Shown: positions 9,751-19,106, counted from the stretch's first letter. The stretch: DNA of 64,000 nucleotides from Luteolibacter arcticus (GCF_025950235.1 NZ_JAPDDT010000002.1:186001-250000); one strand, 5' to 3'. Notes: generated by a model from the sequence alone, not told the origin. Numbers and translations are program-made.

Positions 9751-10568
9751 TGAATCCGAAATTCCAGCGCGTGCTCTTCTCGCTCGCCCTGCTCACCTGG
9801 GCGGGAGTGCTGATCTACTTCTACGCCAGCGGCCGGATCGTGAAGTACCTCGCGCCGGACTTCCGTCCGCTGGTGATCGTTGGCGGCCTCGGCCTCGCGG
9901 TCGTCGGGCTGTTCAATCTGCTGACCGCCACGCAGGACGCCTCGTGCGGTCACGATCACGGACCGGACGACACGCACGACCACGAGAGCCTCGACGTCCA
10001 TCCGGTGGCGGCCTTCCTGATCCTGCTGCTGCCGCTTTGCGTCGGCGTGGCGTGGACGAAGGACGCCTTCTCGCTCGGCTCGCTCACTCGCAAGGGCCTC
10101 ATGGATAGCCCGGCGGATGCCAGCTCGCTGTTTCTCGGCTCGTCGATGCCGAAGCTGACCAAGGAGCTGATCGAAAAGCAGCACCCGAAGAACGCGGACG
10201 GCTACCACACCTTCGGCCTCATGGAGCTGTTCTTCAGCGCCGGCGACCCCGAGATGCGCGATCTCGTGGAGGGCATGCAGGTCGAAACCGAAGGCCGCGT
10301 GGTCAAGGACCCCGATGCCGCCTTGCCGACCCAGCGCCGTCTCTACCGTCTCTTCATTACCTGCTGCGCCGCCGACAGCCGCGCCATCCCAATCATCGTC
10401 CGCTTCAAGGGCGAGGCCCCGCAGGTGGAGGAAAACGCGTGGATGAAGCTGTCCGGCACCATGCGCTACCCGGATGAAGGCGAGGGCAATATCCCGGTGC
10501 TGGAAGTCGATCACGCTGCCGAGGCCGCCGCGCCGCCGGAAGAGTCCTTCATGCGGTCGAATTTCTAA
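9750..10568 (+). CDS. YcgQ/TIGR03943-type partner protein
   Basis: This gene encodes 272 residues starting at the GTG that overlaps the stop of the YraQ-type permease. There are two N-terminal membrane helices (FSLALLTWAGVLIYFY and PLVIVGGLGLAVVGLFNLL) and a short His/Asp-rich segment (CGHDHGPDDTHDHE). A third helix and a soluble C-terminal domain with a CC pair (FITCCAADSRAIPI) follow. This is the TIGR03943 family, normally encoded next to YraQ/YcgR permeases as a two-component membrane system. The His-rich linkers in both proteins support binding of a transition metal. Its stop codon overlaps that of the convergent ATPase gene. Confidence 0.85.
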   Translation: MNPKFQRVLFSLALLTWAGVLIYFYASGRIVKYLAPDFRPLVIVGGLGLAVVGLFNLLTATQDASCGHDHGPDDTHDHESLDVHPVAAFLILLLPLCVGVAWTKDAFSLGSLTRKGLMDSPADASSLFLGSSMPKLTKELIEKQHPKNADGYHTFGLMELFFSAGDPEMRDLVEGMQVETEGRVVKDPDAALPTQRRLYRLFITCCAADSRAIPIIVRFKGEAPQVEENAWMKLSGTMRYPDEGEGNIPVLEVDHAAEAAAPPEESFMRSNF

Positions 10569-12457
10569 CGGAACAGCAGCCTCAGGCTGTTCAGCACCAC
10601 TAGGACCGTCGAGCCCTCGTGACCGAGCACGCCGATGGGAAGGGGAATCCATGAGCCGAGGGCGGCGAGGGCGAGCAGCACCACCACGCCGAGCGAGATG
10701 GCCAGGTTCTGCCGGATGATCTTGCGGCAGCGGCGGCTGAGCTGCAGGGCATCGAGGATCCGCTCCAGCCGGTCCTGCGTGAGCACCACGTCAGCTTGCT
10801 CTAGCACGGCATCGCTGCCGCGCAGGCCCATGCCGATCGAGATGTCGGCGGCGGCGAGGCTCGGTGCGTCGTTCACGCCGTCGCCTGCCATCGCGACGAT
10901 CTCGCCCTGCGCCCGCCACGCCTGGATCGCGGCCACCTTGTCCTCGGGATGAAGGCCGGAGCGATAGTCTGACAAACCGAGTTCGTCCGCCACCAGCCGC
11001 GCCGATTCCTCACGGTCGCCCGTCAGCATGGTCACGCGAATGCCTTCATCGGCGAGCTGCTTGATGAGCGGTGCGGCCTCGCTGCGGGGCGCGTCGCGCA
11101 GGAGCAGCCGGCCTTTCAGATCGCCCGCCTTCACCAGCACCTCGGTCAGTCCCGGCGCGGGATCGGGCAGCGCGGAAAGCCATGAATCGTCCGCAAACAT
11201 GGAACGCCGGCCCTGGCTCGCGGACACACCCCCCACCATTGCCCGCAGGCCTTGGCCCGCCAGCGATTCGAATTCCGTCGCCTGCTTCCGCTCGATGCCC
11301 CGGCGCAGGCTTTCCTTCACGATGGCCCGCGACAGCGGATGGGTGGAGTTCTCCGACAGCGCCGCCGCGACCGCCAGCAGTTCGTCCTCTTTTCCCGGTG
11401 TTTCGGACTTGCAGTCTAACAACTCCAACTCGCCCTTGGTCAGCGTGCCGGTCTTGTCCACGGCGAGCCGCTGGATGGTGGCCAGGTTTTCCACCGCCAC
11501 GCCGCCGCGGAAAAGGATGCCGCGCCGCGCTCCGGCGGCGATTCCGGCGAGCACCGCGCTCGGGATGGAAATCACCAGTGCGCACGGTGAGCAGACCACC
11601 AGCAGCGTCATCGCACGATAGAAGGCCGACTTGCCATCATGCTCCATGAATGCCGGCACTCCCGCGACGAAGTGCCACCACAGGAACATCACCAGCGAGA
11701 AGCTGAGGATTCCTACGGTGTACGTCGTACCAAACCGGTCGGTGAAGCGTTGCGACGGAGCCTTGCTCGCCTGCGCCTCGCGGATCAGGCGGATGATGCG
11801 GTCGTTCGCGCTGTCGCCAGGGGCGCGGGTGATCTCGGCCTCCAGCACGCCCCAAGTGTTGAGCGTGCCGCCGAAGACGGTATCGCCGGGGGTCTTGTCC
11901 ACCGGCACCGATTCGCCGGTGATGGTCGATTCGTCGACGGCGCTCTCGCCCTTCGTCACCCTGCCATCGGCGGGGAATTGCTCGCCGGGCAGCACGCGGA
12001 CAGTGAGGCCGGCCTTCAGGGTGCCAACCGGGATCTCGCGGGTGCCACCGTCCTCGACCAGCAAGGCCTGCTTCGGTGCTTCGCGGAACAGGCTGCGGAT
12101 CTCGCGCTCGGTGCGCGCCATCGCCATCGCCTCCAGCGCACCGCTCAGTGAAAAGAGGAACAGCAGTGCGGCGCCCTCCCACCACGCGCCGATCAATGCC
12201 GCGCCGACTGCCACGGCGAGCATCAGGAAATGGATGTCGAGACTCAGCCGGCGGAGCTTCCCATAGGTCTCGATCGCCGCCTCCCACCCGCCAGCGAGGT
12301 AGGCCACCGCATAAAGGCCGGTCGCGACGTTATGTGGGGCACCGGCTCGCTCGGCCATCACCCCGGCCAGCGTCGCCAGCCCGCACACCGCCGCCGACAT
12401 AAGCAACCACGGCCAGGCCTCTCTTTCCCCGCTATCCATGATTGCAGCATGCATCAC
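10565..12457 (-). CDS. P1B-4-type heavy-metal translocating ATPase
   Basis: This 630-residue P-type ATPase has TGES (180-183), the phosphorylation loop DKTGTLT (334-340) and GDGVNDAP in the hinge (about 535). The metal site is SPC (290-292) instead of CPC, and the last helix region has HEGST followed by VVLNSLRLL. SPC plus HEGxT marks subgroup P1B-4, whose members export Co, Zn, Ni, Cd or similar ions. There is no N-terminal metal-binding domain. The start could be the Met at position 1 or 7. Convergence with the YcgQ gene, with overlapping stop codons, places it in a metal homeostasis cluster. The exact ion is open. Confidence 0.92.
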   Translation of the reverse strand: MMHAAIMDSGEREAWPWLLMSAAVCGLATLAGVMAERAGAPHNVATGLYAVAYLAGGWEAAIETYGKLRRLSLDIHFLMLAVAVGAALIGAWWEGAALLFLFSLSGALEAMAMARTEREIRSLFREAPKQALLVEDGGTREIPVGTLKAGLTVRVLPGEQFPADGRVTKGESAVDESTITGESVPVDKTPGDTVFGGTLNTWGVLEAEITRAPGDSANDRIIRLIREAQASKAPSQRFTDRFGTTYTVGILSFSLVMFLWWHFVAGVPAFMEHDGKSAFYRAMTLLVVCSPCALVISIPSAVLAGIAAGARRGILFRGGVAVENLATIQRLAVDKTGTLTKGELELLDCKSETPGKEDELLAVAAALSENSTHPLSRAIVKESLRRGIERKQATEFESLAGQGLRAMVGGVSASQGRRSMFADDSWLSALPDPAPGLTEVLVKAGDLKGRLLLRDAPRSEAAPLIKQLADEGIRVTMLTGDREESARLVADELGLSDYRSGLHPEDKVAAIQAWRAQGEIVAMAGDGVNDAPSLAAADISIGMGLRGSDAVLEQADVVLTQDRLERILDALQLSRRCRKIIRQNLAISLGVVVLLALAALGSWIPLPIGVLGHEGSTVLVVLNSLRLLFR

Positions 12458-12563
12458 CGGTCCGCTCTACGGCAAGGTACCGCTTTCCAAAGCCGCCGCG
12501 TGGATTATCGCGGGTAGGATCTTGTCCGCGCGACCGTCGCGTGATAAGTGGTTCCGGTCGCCC

Positions 12564-14441
12564 ATGTCCTCTCGTTCCGCCATCCGGATCGCTGCCACCG
12601 TATTGCTCGCGGTGTCCGCGACTGCGTGCCGGAATCCCCAGCGCGAGGCCATGCGGGAGCTGGAGAAGCGTGGGGTGGAGGTTTCGGGCGCGTCGCTCCT
12701 TGCGGCAGTGCAGGATGGCAATACGGATGTCGCCCGCCTGCTCCTCCAGGCGCAGGTTTATTCAGGCCAGCGTGATGCCACGGGCCATTCGCCGCTCCAC
12801 CTCGCCATCGACCGCGGCTTCTCCGCCATCGCTTGGGAACTGATTGAGAATGGTGCCGATCTCGCCGCGACCACTCCCTCGGGAGTCACCCCCGTTTCCC
12901 TTTCCGTGGCCAAGGGCGAGACAGCCATGACCGATCGCCTGCTCGATGCCGGCGCTCCGCCAGAGGGCCTCACCCCGGATGGCGACAAGGTGCTGCCGTG
13001 GGCGATCCGCAACGGCCGGCTCGCCTTCGTCCGCCGCCTCATGGAAGGCGGTGCGGATCCGCATCAGAAGGACGCCGCGGGCAATCCGCTGCTCCACGTG
13101 GCGATCGAGGCCGGCCGCCGCGACCTCATGGCGGAGCTGCTTGCGCTCGGCGCGGATGCCGCTGCAGTGAATGCCGTGCACGAGTCATCTCTGGTCGCCG
13201 CCCTGCGGAAAGACTGGCGGGACCTCGCCGGACCGCTGGTGAAGGCTGGCTCCGATCCGAACCTGCCCGACCGCTCCGGCCGCACGCCGCTGGAGACGGC
13301 CATCGATTCCCGCGATCTCGGCCTTGCGAAAACGCTCGCCGCCGTGGGTGCTCGTCCGCTCGGCGGCTCGTGGGGGGATGCGCTCTGGAAAGCCTACGAT
13401 CGCCGCGAGCTCGATGCATGCCGGCTGCTGCTTTCGCTCGGCGTCTCGCCGGAATCCCGGAACACCCGTGGCCGCCGGCCCCTCGAGGCAGCGCTCGCCG
13501 ATGACCGCGTGGACTTCCTCCATCTCTTCCTCTGCTATGGCGCGGATGGTCGGCCGCTTTACTACGAGGCTTGTCGTAGAAAGCGCGACTACCATGCCGC
13601 GTTGATTGCGGCGCATGGCGGCCAGCCGCGCACCTTGCCCGCACCGTTTCTCGATACGCCGCTCGGCCTCGCCATCCGCGAGGGCGATTCCCGCACCGCG
13701 GCGCGTCTGCTCGACCGCGGCGCGCGGCCGGACCAACCGGTCGCCGAGGGACAGTCGCCATTGCACCTCGCCATCGTCCTGCAACGGGCTCGCATCGTGA
13801 AGGAACTGCTGAAGCGTGGAATCGACCCGAACACGCCGCTGTCCTCCAAGGTCTCGGATTCGTTTCTCCAGGTCGTCCGCGGAGGCACCCTCCGCTGGCT
13901 GCTGAAGAACGACACCAACGTGACACCCATCATGCTCGCCGCCGACAGCGGCTGTACTGACACCGCCCGCGCCTTGCTCGCCGCCGGCGCGCGCTCCAGC
14001 GTGTGGACCAAGCGCAACCGCATGTGGCCGCTCAATATCGCGGCGCGGAAGAGCGACGTGAAGATGATGCGTGTGCTGCTCGGCAAGGATCCCGTGGTCG
14101 AGCAACGCCGCATCATCGTCGATCTCTCCGACCAATGCGCGGTGATCTACGACTCGTCCGGCCTGGAGCTTTTCAAGACCTCCATTTCCACCGGCCGCAA
14201 GGGCTACGCCACGCCCACCGGCACCTTTGCCATCACCAACAAGTACCGCACCTGGACCTCCACGCTCTACGACGCGAGCATGCCCTGCTTCCAGCGCTTT
14301 AGCTGCGGTGATTTCGGCTTCCATCAGGGCAACGTTCCCGGCTACCCGGCATCCCACGGCTGCATCCGCGTGCCGGCGGGCAATGCCCAGAAGCTCTTCG
14401 CCCTGACCGAACTCGGCGACCGGGTGGAAATCCAGCCGTAG
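12564..14441 (+). CDS. Lipoprotein: ankyrin repeats fused to L,D-transpeptidase
   Basis: This gene encodes 625 residues. I chose the ATG at 12564 because it gives a lipoprotein signal with lipobox ending SATAC (Cys22). Residues about 38-490 are a long array of ankyrin repeats (SPLHLAIDRG, TPLETAIDSR, SPLHLAIVLQ and others). The C-terminal 115 residues are a YkuD domain with the catalytic motif SHGCIR (nucleophile Cys600). YkuD enzymes make 3-3 crosslinks in peptidoglycan or attach lipoproteins to it. The ankyrin array would provide a protein-binding platform in the periplasm, which is an inference. A lipidated ankyrin/L,D-transpeptidase fusion is an unusual architecture. Confidence 0.88.
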   Translation: MSSRSAIRIAATVLLAVSATACRNPQREAMRELEKRGVEVSGASLLAAVQDGNTDVARLLLQAQVYSGQRDATGHSPLHLAIDRGFSAIAWELIENGADLAATTPSGVTPVSLSVAKGETAMTDRLLDAGAPPEGLTPDGDKVLPWAIRNGRLAFVRRLMEGGADPHQKDAAGNPLLHVAIEAGRRDLMAELLALGADAAAVNAVHESSLVAALRKDWRDLAGPLVKAGSDPNLPDRSGRTPLETAIDSRDLGLAKTLAAVGARPLGGSWGDALWKAYDRRELDACRLLLSLGVSPESRNTRGRRPLEAALADDRVDFLHLFLCYGADGRPLYYEACRRKRDYHAALIAAHGGQPRTLPAPFLDTPLGLAIREGDSRTAARLLDRGARPDQPVAEGQSPLHLAIVLQRARIVKELLKRGIDPNTPLSSKVSDSFLQVVRGGTLRWLLKNDTNVTPIMLAADSGCTDTARALLAAGARSSVWTKRNRMWPLNIAARKSDVKMMRVLLGKDPVVEQRRIIVDLSDQCAVIYDSSGLELFKTSISTGRKGYATPTGTFAITNKYRTWTSTLYDASMPCFQRFSCGDFGFHQGNVPGYPASHGCIRVPAGNAQKLFALTELGDRVEIQP

Positions 14442-16049
14442 TCACTCGGAAAGGGCGACCTTCACCCGCGCGAAGCGCTGCGGTCCGTCCGAGGGCCATG
14501 TGATGGTTCGCTTCACGAAGCCGGGTTCGTCGGGCGAGTAGGCCGCAGTCGAAGATGAGGCACCGACCGGCAATGTCGTGCTGCCGGCGAGATCAGTGAG
14601 GTCGCTGGAAGTTTCCACGATGTACGAGAGACCTCGTACTACGGCATCGCTGCGCTCCGGGTAGGTCAGGGTGATCGTCCCGCCCGACTCCGAAAGCATG
14701 GGCAGCAATGGGTTGCCGCCGGGCAAGAGCATGGTGCCGCTTTCCGGATCGCCGCCGAGGGCATACTCGAGAAGGTTCTCCAGCCCGTCGGAATCCGGAT
14801 CATCGCCTTCATCCGCCTCGGTCAATCCCGCTGACCACGCGGCGTAGGATGGTAGCAACGTGAATGATGGTTGCGGGTTGGCCGTGGCGGTGGTGTCGGA
14901 CTCGACGGCCACGTTTGTATCCAGCGAAGCCACCGCCGGTAGCGACGCCCAGGTCGCCGTGGCCACGATGCTGTCGCCGGAGGACATGACTGCCTTGCGG
15001 ATGGACCAGACGCCGCCGCCCATCGACTCGACGATCCAGCCGGGCGCGGTCACCGAGTCCGGGGCCTCGGCCGGATCGAAGGAGAGCGTGAGTGCCACGT
15101 TCCCGGTCGTTTGGCCGCCGGTGTTTCCCAGTGTGAACGTGAGATCGCCGGCATGAGCCTGCCGCAAGGTGCCGGGCACCGCGGCAGATGCCAGGGACAG
15201 CGTGGTGGGCGTGTATTCGGCCGGCCGCATGCGGTAGCCCATGGGGTTCAGGATCGAGTCGATCTGAGTGATGTAGTGGGGTACAAAAGTACAGTAGCCG
15301 TAGTACTTCGACCCATCGTCGTCCGCTTGGGCGGCGAGGCCGACCAGCGCCGGCTCGTTGTTGTACTCGACAAATACCGGGCTGCTGGAATCTCCGGGAC
15401 CCGGTCCATAGTGGCAGTCATCAGGAATTCCGCTCGCTATCGCGTATTCGAATTCGAACATCCGCGTGATGTAGTTGGGCGCATAGGGGGCATTGGCGAA
15501 GTCATCGATGCTCGAGAGGCCACCTGTGACGGAGTTTCCAGTCACTACAGGGTTCTTTCCCAAGACCATGATCGTGTCGCTCTTAAGCTGTCCCTCCGTC
15601 AAATTGTTCCGATAGCGTACCGGCCTGACGGTGACTGGCAGCGGCGAAGAGAGCTGTGCGACCGCGAGGTCCACCATAGTAGCTCCGTCGAGGATGCTAT
15701 TGAACGGGCTTATGATCCGGGTATGGACCTGGCCATCCGAGGCGACGAAGCGGGCCGACCAATTCCCGTTGGTGAAGGCGCCCTCAAGATGCCGGACCGA
15801 CAATACATGCCGCGGTGAGACCAGCGTGAACTGCGTGGCGCTTGCCGCCGGGTTGCCGTTAATCCACCACCACCCCACGCCCGTGAACTTTGAGGCGTTG
15901 TGCAGGAACCCCGGGTTCATCACCGGGTTGTTTGGGAAGCCCGAGGAGAAGCGATCGTGCAGCCCGGCATTGTAGGTGCGGAGTTCAAGACCTTGCACTG
16001 GCACCAGAACTGATAGCGCCAGCAGCGAAAGATGGAGAGGGTGATTCAC
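14442..16049 (-). CDS. Secreted trypsin-like serine protease
   Basis: This gene encodes 535 residues from the GTG at 16049, which gives the signal peptide VNHPLHLSLLALSVLVPVQG. The frame continues upstream to 16157, but that would overlap the next gene and remove the signal-like start. A chymotrypsin-fold triad can be proposed: His87 in VLSVRHL, Asp127 in VDLAVAQL and Ser221 in GDSSSP (the usual GDSGGP/GDSGSP motif with Ser in place of Gly). The C-terminal third has a TSP3-like DSDGLENLLEYALGG segment and the lineage beta module (YIVETSSDL to RFARVKV). It is probably a secreted or surface protease or pseudoprotease. The substrate is unknown. Confidence 0.75.
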   Translation of the reverse strand: MNHPLHLSLLALSVLVPVQGLELRTYNAGLHDRFSSGFPNNPVMNPGFLHNASKFTGVGWWWINGNPAASATQFTLVSPRHVLSVRHLEGAFTNGNWSARFVASDGQVHTRIISPFNSILDGATMVDLAVAQLSSPLPVTVRPVRYRNNLTEGQLKSDTIMVLGKNPVVTGNSVTGGLSSIDDFANAPYAPNYITRMFEFEYAIASGIPDDCHYGPGPGDSSSPVFVEYNNEPALVGLAAQADDDGSKYYGYCTFVPHYITQIDSILNPMGYRMRPAEYTPTTLSLASAAVPGTLRQAHAGDLTFTLGNTGGQTTGNVALTLSFDPAEAPDSVTAPGWIVESMGGGVWSIRKAVMSSGDSIVATATWASLPAVASLDTNVAVESDTTATANPQPSFTLLPSYAAWSAGLTEADEGDDPDSDGLENLLEYALGGDPESGTMLLPGGNPLLPMLSESGGTITLTYPERSDAVVRGLSYIVETSSDLTDLAGSTTLPVGASSSTAAYSPDEPGFVKRTITWPSDGPQRFARVKVALSE

Positions 16050-16116
16050 AGCAAACGCAACATAGACAGGGAATCGCTCGGGCGCCAGCCCCGCTCCGTT
16101 ACGATTGCTTATGGGC

Positions 16117-17235
16117 TTATTCTTCGTCGAAGGTCCACGTCCTGCCCGTTCCCTCATCCCCCTCCAGCCGGGTTTCGCCCTGAAACGAGACCAGCTTGAC
16201 CCACTTCGCCTCGCAGCGCTCCCGGATTCGCTCGGCCAGCTCGCGGGCGTGGGTCACCACGATGAGCTGGGTCTCCGGCGGCACTCTCGCCATCAGGTCG
16301 GCCAGCGGTTCCAATAGTGACGCGTGCAAGCTGCTCTCCGGTTCGTTGAAGACCAGCAGCGGCGGCGGCTTCGGCGTCAGCAACGCGGCGCACAGGCAGA
16401 AGAATCGCAGCGTGCCATCGGAAAGTTCGCTGGCGTCCAGCCAGCGGCCGAGTTCGTCGCGCGAGAGCTGGAGTTGGAACCGGTGCTGGTCATCCACCGG
16501 CCGCCAACTGCTGCCGGGAAAGGCCTTCGCCACCACCTCATCCAGCATTTCCCTCCGCCCGGACTCGGCGATGCTTTGCAGGTTCGCCGCGAGGTTCGCG
16601 CCGTCGCTTGCCAGCACTGGCGACCAGAAGCCGACCCGCGACCGCCGCAAGGCGGACTCCGGATCGACGCGGAAGTGATGGTAGAAGCGCCAGGCTAACA
16701 GTGTCTCGCGCACCGCCGTGAGCGCCGGGTAGCGCAGTCCATCGCGCACCTCGCTGAGCATCGATTCCGGCAGGTGATAGGGCAGGGGGATGGTCTCCAT
16801 CTTCCCATCGTCCCCGCGCACGCTGATCGCGGTGGCCATGCGCTTCGCCATCGGCCGGCCCTTTTTGCCCCCGAGGCGGATGATCTCCGTCTTGATGTCG
16901 GGATCGGTGCGGAACATCGTGGGGTCACCCGGTGTCGTGGGGATCAATCCGCACTCGTGGGAGAAGGCGAAGTGATCGTCCTCGATCTCCCAACCGACGC
17001 GCCGCGGCTCGTCCTTTTTTCTCTGCATGCCGGCCCACATCAGGCCCGGCATGCCGCCCTCGGCCTCCACCGCTTCGGCGAAGCTTCCTGCCGCCATCCG
17101 CTGCAGCAGCGCGAGGGAGCGATAGAGGTTGGATTTCCCCACACCATTTTCGCCGGTGATCACGGTGATGCGCCCGAAGCGGATCCGGAAATCCCGGAGC
17201 GAGCGGTAGCCGCGGACGTGGAGGGTGCGGAGCAC
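16117..17235 (-). CDS. AAA ATPase, RecF/OLD-like (COG4637 type)
   Basis: This gene encodes 372 residues from a GTG at 17235 (VLRTLHVRGYRSLRDF). That start matches the usual beginning of this family and leaves 92 bp for divergent promoters. The open frame runs on to 17508, but that would cross the start of the beta-lactamase gene. Walker A is GENGVGKSN (28-36). The ABC-like signature region is SELSDGTLRFFCL, Walker B is LLVFNEPESSLH and the switch His is VVTHARE. Such single ABC-ATPase-head proteins without a coiled coil are common and poorly characterised. Roles in DNA metabolism or phage defence have been proposed for relatives, but there is no nuclease partner here. Confidence 0.82.
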   Translation of the reverse strand: MLRTLHVRGYRSLRDFRIRFGRITVITGENGVGKSNLYRSLALLQRMAAGSFAEAVEAEGGMPGLMWAGMQRKKDEPRRVGWEIEDDHFAFSHECGLIPTTPGDPTMFRTDPDIKTEIIRLGGKKGRPMAKRMATAISVRGDDGKMETIPLPYHLPESMLSEVRDGLRYPALTAVRETLLAWRFYHHFRVDPESALRRSRVGFWSPVLASDGANLAANLQSIAESGRREMLDEVVAKAFPGSSWRPVDDQHRFQLQLSRDELGRWLDASELSDGTLRFFCLCAALLTPKPPPLLVFNEPESSLHASLLEPLADLMARVPPETQLIVVTHARELAERIRERCEAKWVKLVSFQGETRLEGDEGTGRTWTFDEE

Positions 17236-17327
17236 CGGAAATGCCTGTCCGATGTCGGGTGCCTTGGCAAGCAGCCGCCGCGGACCTTCCCCTTGTTGGT
17301 CCGCGGAATCCGGCTTACGGGGAGGAG

Positions 17328-18230
17328 ATGAACGCTGCATTCCAGACCCTCGCCGCCATTGCGCTGGCCTTGCTTGGTGGAATCCCATCCGCATCGGCGG
17401 ACGAGCGTCCAGGCCGGGAGAAGGCATTCGCGGAAGGCATGGCCAAGCTCGAGTCGCGGCACGGCGGACGGCTTGGCGTGACCGTGTTGGAATTGGACAA
17501 GCGGGCAAGCCTTTCCCACCGCGGCCGCGAGCGCTTCGCGATGTGCAGCACCTTCAAGTTCCTCCTCGCCGCCGCGGTGGCGGCACGAGTCGATGCCGGT
17601 GACGAGCAGTGGGACCGCAAGATCGCCTACGGGAAGAAGGACCTCATCCCGTGGACGCCGGTGACCGGCAAGGAAGAGAACCTGAAGGCTGGCTTCATGA
17701 CCGTCGACGCCTTGTGCGAGGCCTCCATGACGTGGAGCGACAACACCGCTGCCAATCTTCTCCTCGCCACCATCGGTGGCCCGGAAGGTCTCACTCGCTA
17801 TCTCCGGTCGATCGGGGACGCGACCACACGGCTCGATCGCATCGAACCCGACCTCAACGCGAATGTCCGCGGCGACGAGCGCGATACCAGCACGCCCGAT
17901 GCGATGATCGCGACCATGGAGAAGCTCTTGTTCGGAACGCCTCTCACGGACGCGTCCAAGGAAAAGCTCATCGGCTGGTTGGTCGCCAACCATACCGGCG
18001 ACAAGCGCATCCGCGCGGCGATGGATCCCGCCTGGCGGACCGGCGACAAGACGGGCACCGGTGAAAACGGCGCCGCCAATGACATCGCGGTCGTTTGGCC
18101 GGAGGGCCGCAAGCCGTTCCTCATCGTCGTCTTCTACGATGCCGCCGAAGCCACTCCCGAGCAACGCGAGACCGTCATCGCGGACGCTGCCAAGCAGGTC
18201 CGCGAAACGCTTGTGATAGAGAAACGATGA
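17328..18230 (+). CDS. Class A beta-lactamase
   Basis: This gene encodes 300 residues. A purine-rich GGGGAGGAG directly precedes the ATG at 17328. Signal peptide to about ASA (residue 24). Active-site motifs are complete: CSTFK (Ser74, Lys77), SDN (137-139), EPDLN with the general base Glu173, and KTG (241-243). It therefore should be an active periplasmic serine beta-lactamase. Cys73 just before the nucleophile recalls CTX-M, KPC and SME enzymes, but the position after KTGT is Gly, so a KPC-style disulfide is not expected. No AmpR-type regulator is adjacent and no mobile element flanks it, so it appears to be an intrinsic chromosomal gene. Confidence 0.93.
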   Translation: MNAAFQTLAAIALALLGGIPSASADERPGREKAFAEGMAKLESRHGGRLGVTVLELDKRASLSHRGRERFAMCSTFKFLLAAAVAARVDAGDEQWDRKIAYGKKDLIPWTPVTGKEENLKAGFMTVDALCEASMTWSDNTAANLLLATIGGPEGLTRYLRSIGDATTRLDRIEPDLNANVRGDERDTSTPDAMIATMEKLLFGTPLTDASKEKLIGWLVANHTGDKRIRAAMDPAWRTGDKTGTGENGAANDIAVVWPEGRKPFLIVVFYDAAEATPEQRETVIADAAKQVRETLVIEKR

Positions 18231-18233
18231 ACC

Positions 18234-19106
18234 TCAGCTCACTGCGATGCGCGTCCGCAGCACGTGGTGAGCACCAGGCTCGATCGTGACCTCTGCACCG
18301 GGTGCGTTCGCGGTTTCGACGCAGATGAAGCGCCGGAAATCCTCCGCCGGCAGGTCGCCGAGGTTCGCGGCTTTTTCCGGACCGGGGTTCCAGACGATGG
18401 TGGAAGCGCTGCCGTGCTTGTGGATCTGGAGGGTCCGCCTGCCATCGCGGATGGTGGCCGTGGATGTCGAGGCGTAGATCCGGTCGATCTCACCTTCGAC
18501 TTTGATGTGGCCTGCCTGCACGCCGGGCTCTCGTCGGCCACCGGCGGTTTCGACAAATGAGGCACCGTCCAAGCCGGCGATTTCCACGTTCGCGATGTCA
18601 TCGACTGCGAGGTAGGTGTGCAGCGCTCCCGTCATGCAAAACGGCGTGCTGCCGGGATTGTGCGATGAGAGCGAAACGTGGAGTTCCGCACCGAGCCGGA
18701 CCTCGACGATGGCATGGAATTCCTGATCCCAGATCGCCCGGGTGGCATCGGCGGATTTCAGCTCAAAGCGGAGTTCGACCGATTCGCCGCCATCCTGGCT
18801 ATCGGTCAGCTGCCAGAAGCGGTTGCGCGCGATGCCGTGCGCGGGCTTCGAGGGATCGGTCGGGTGGGCATTGAACCACGGCCAGCAGATCGGGATGCCC
18901 CCGCGGATCGCCTTGCCCTCCCGCAAGACCGTCTCCGGGCTGCAATACAGCACCGGCTCGTGGCCGGCGGGCTGCCACTCCATCACGTGCGCCCCGTGCA
19001 GGGCCACCCGCGCCCGACAGGATGGATGATCGATCTCCAGCACCGGGTAATCCTTCGCGGGATAGGTCAGGCGGACGCAGGCGGGCGTTGCGATCATGGC
19101 ACCCAC
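18234..19106 (-). CDS. D-hexose-6-phosphate mutarotase / aldose 1-epimerase family
   Basis: This 290-residue protein belongs to the YeaD branch of the aldose-epimerase fold. Key segments are VALHGAHVMEWQP near the N-terminus, IRGGIPICWPWF with the substrate-binding region, HGIARNRFW carrying the likely catalytic His, and ICVETAN with the likely catalytic Glu near the C-terminus. Family members interconvert alpha and beta anomers of glucose 6-phosphate or related sugars in the cytoplasm. ATGs at positions 1 and 4 are both possible starts. It converges on the beta-lactamase gene with only 3 bp between and is not obviously in an operon. Confidence 0.88.
   Translation of the reverse strand: MGAMIATPACVRLTYPAKDYPVLEIDHPSCRARVALHGAHVMEWQPAGHEPVLYCSPETVLREGKAIRGGIPICWPWFNAHPTDPSKPAHGIARNRFWQLTDSQDGGESVELRFELKSADATRAIWDQEFHAIVEVRLGAELHVSLSSHNPGSTPFCMTGALHTYLAVDDIANVEIAGLDGASFVETAGGRREPGVQAGHIKVEGEIDRIYASTSTATIRDGRRTLQIHKHGSASTIVWNPGPEKAANLGDLPAEDFRRFICVETANAPGAEVTIEPGAHHVLRTRIAVS

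Noticed and set aside
16117-17508. Longer start of the OLD-like ATPase at 17508
   Set aside because: It would overlap the beta-lactamase signal peptide region and adds Pro/Arg-rich residues unlike the family; the GTG at 17235 begins like known members.
17398-17700. KPC-like carbapenemase
   Set aside because: The Cys before the active-site Ser is also found in non-carbapenemases, and the partner Cys after the KTG motif is absent.
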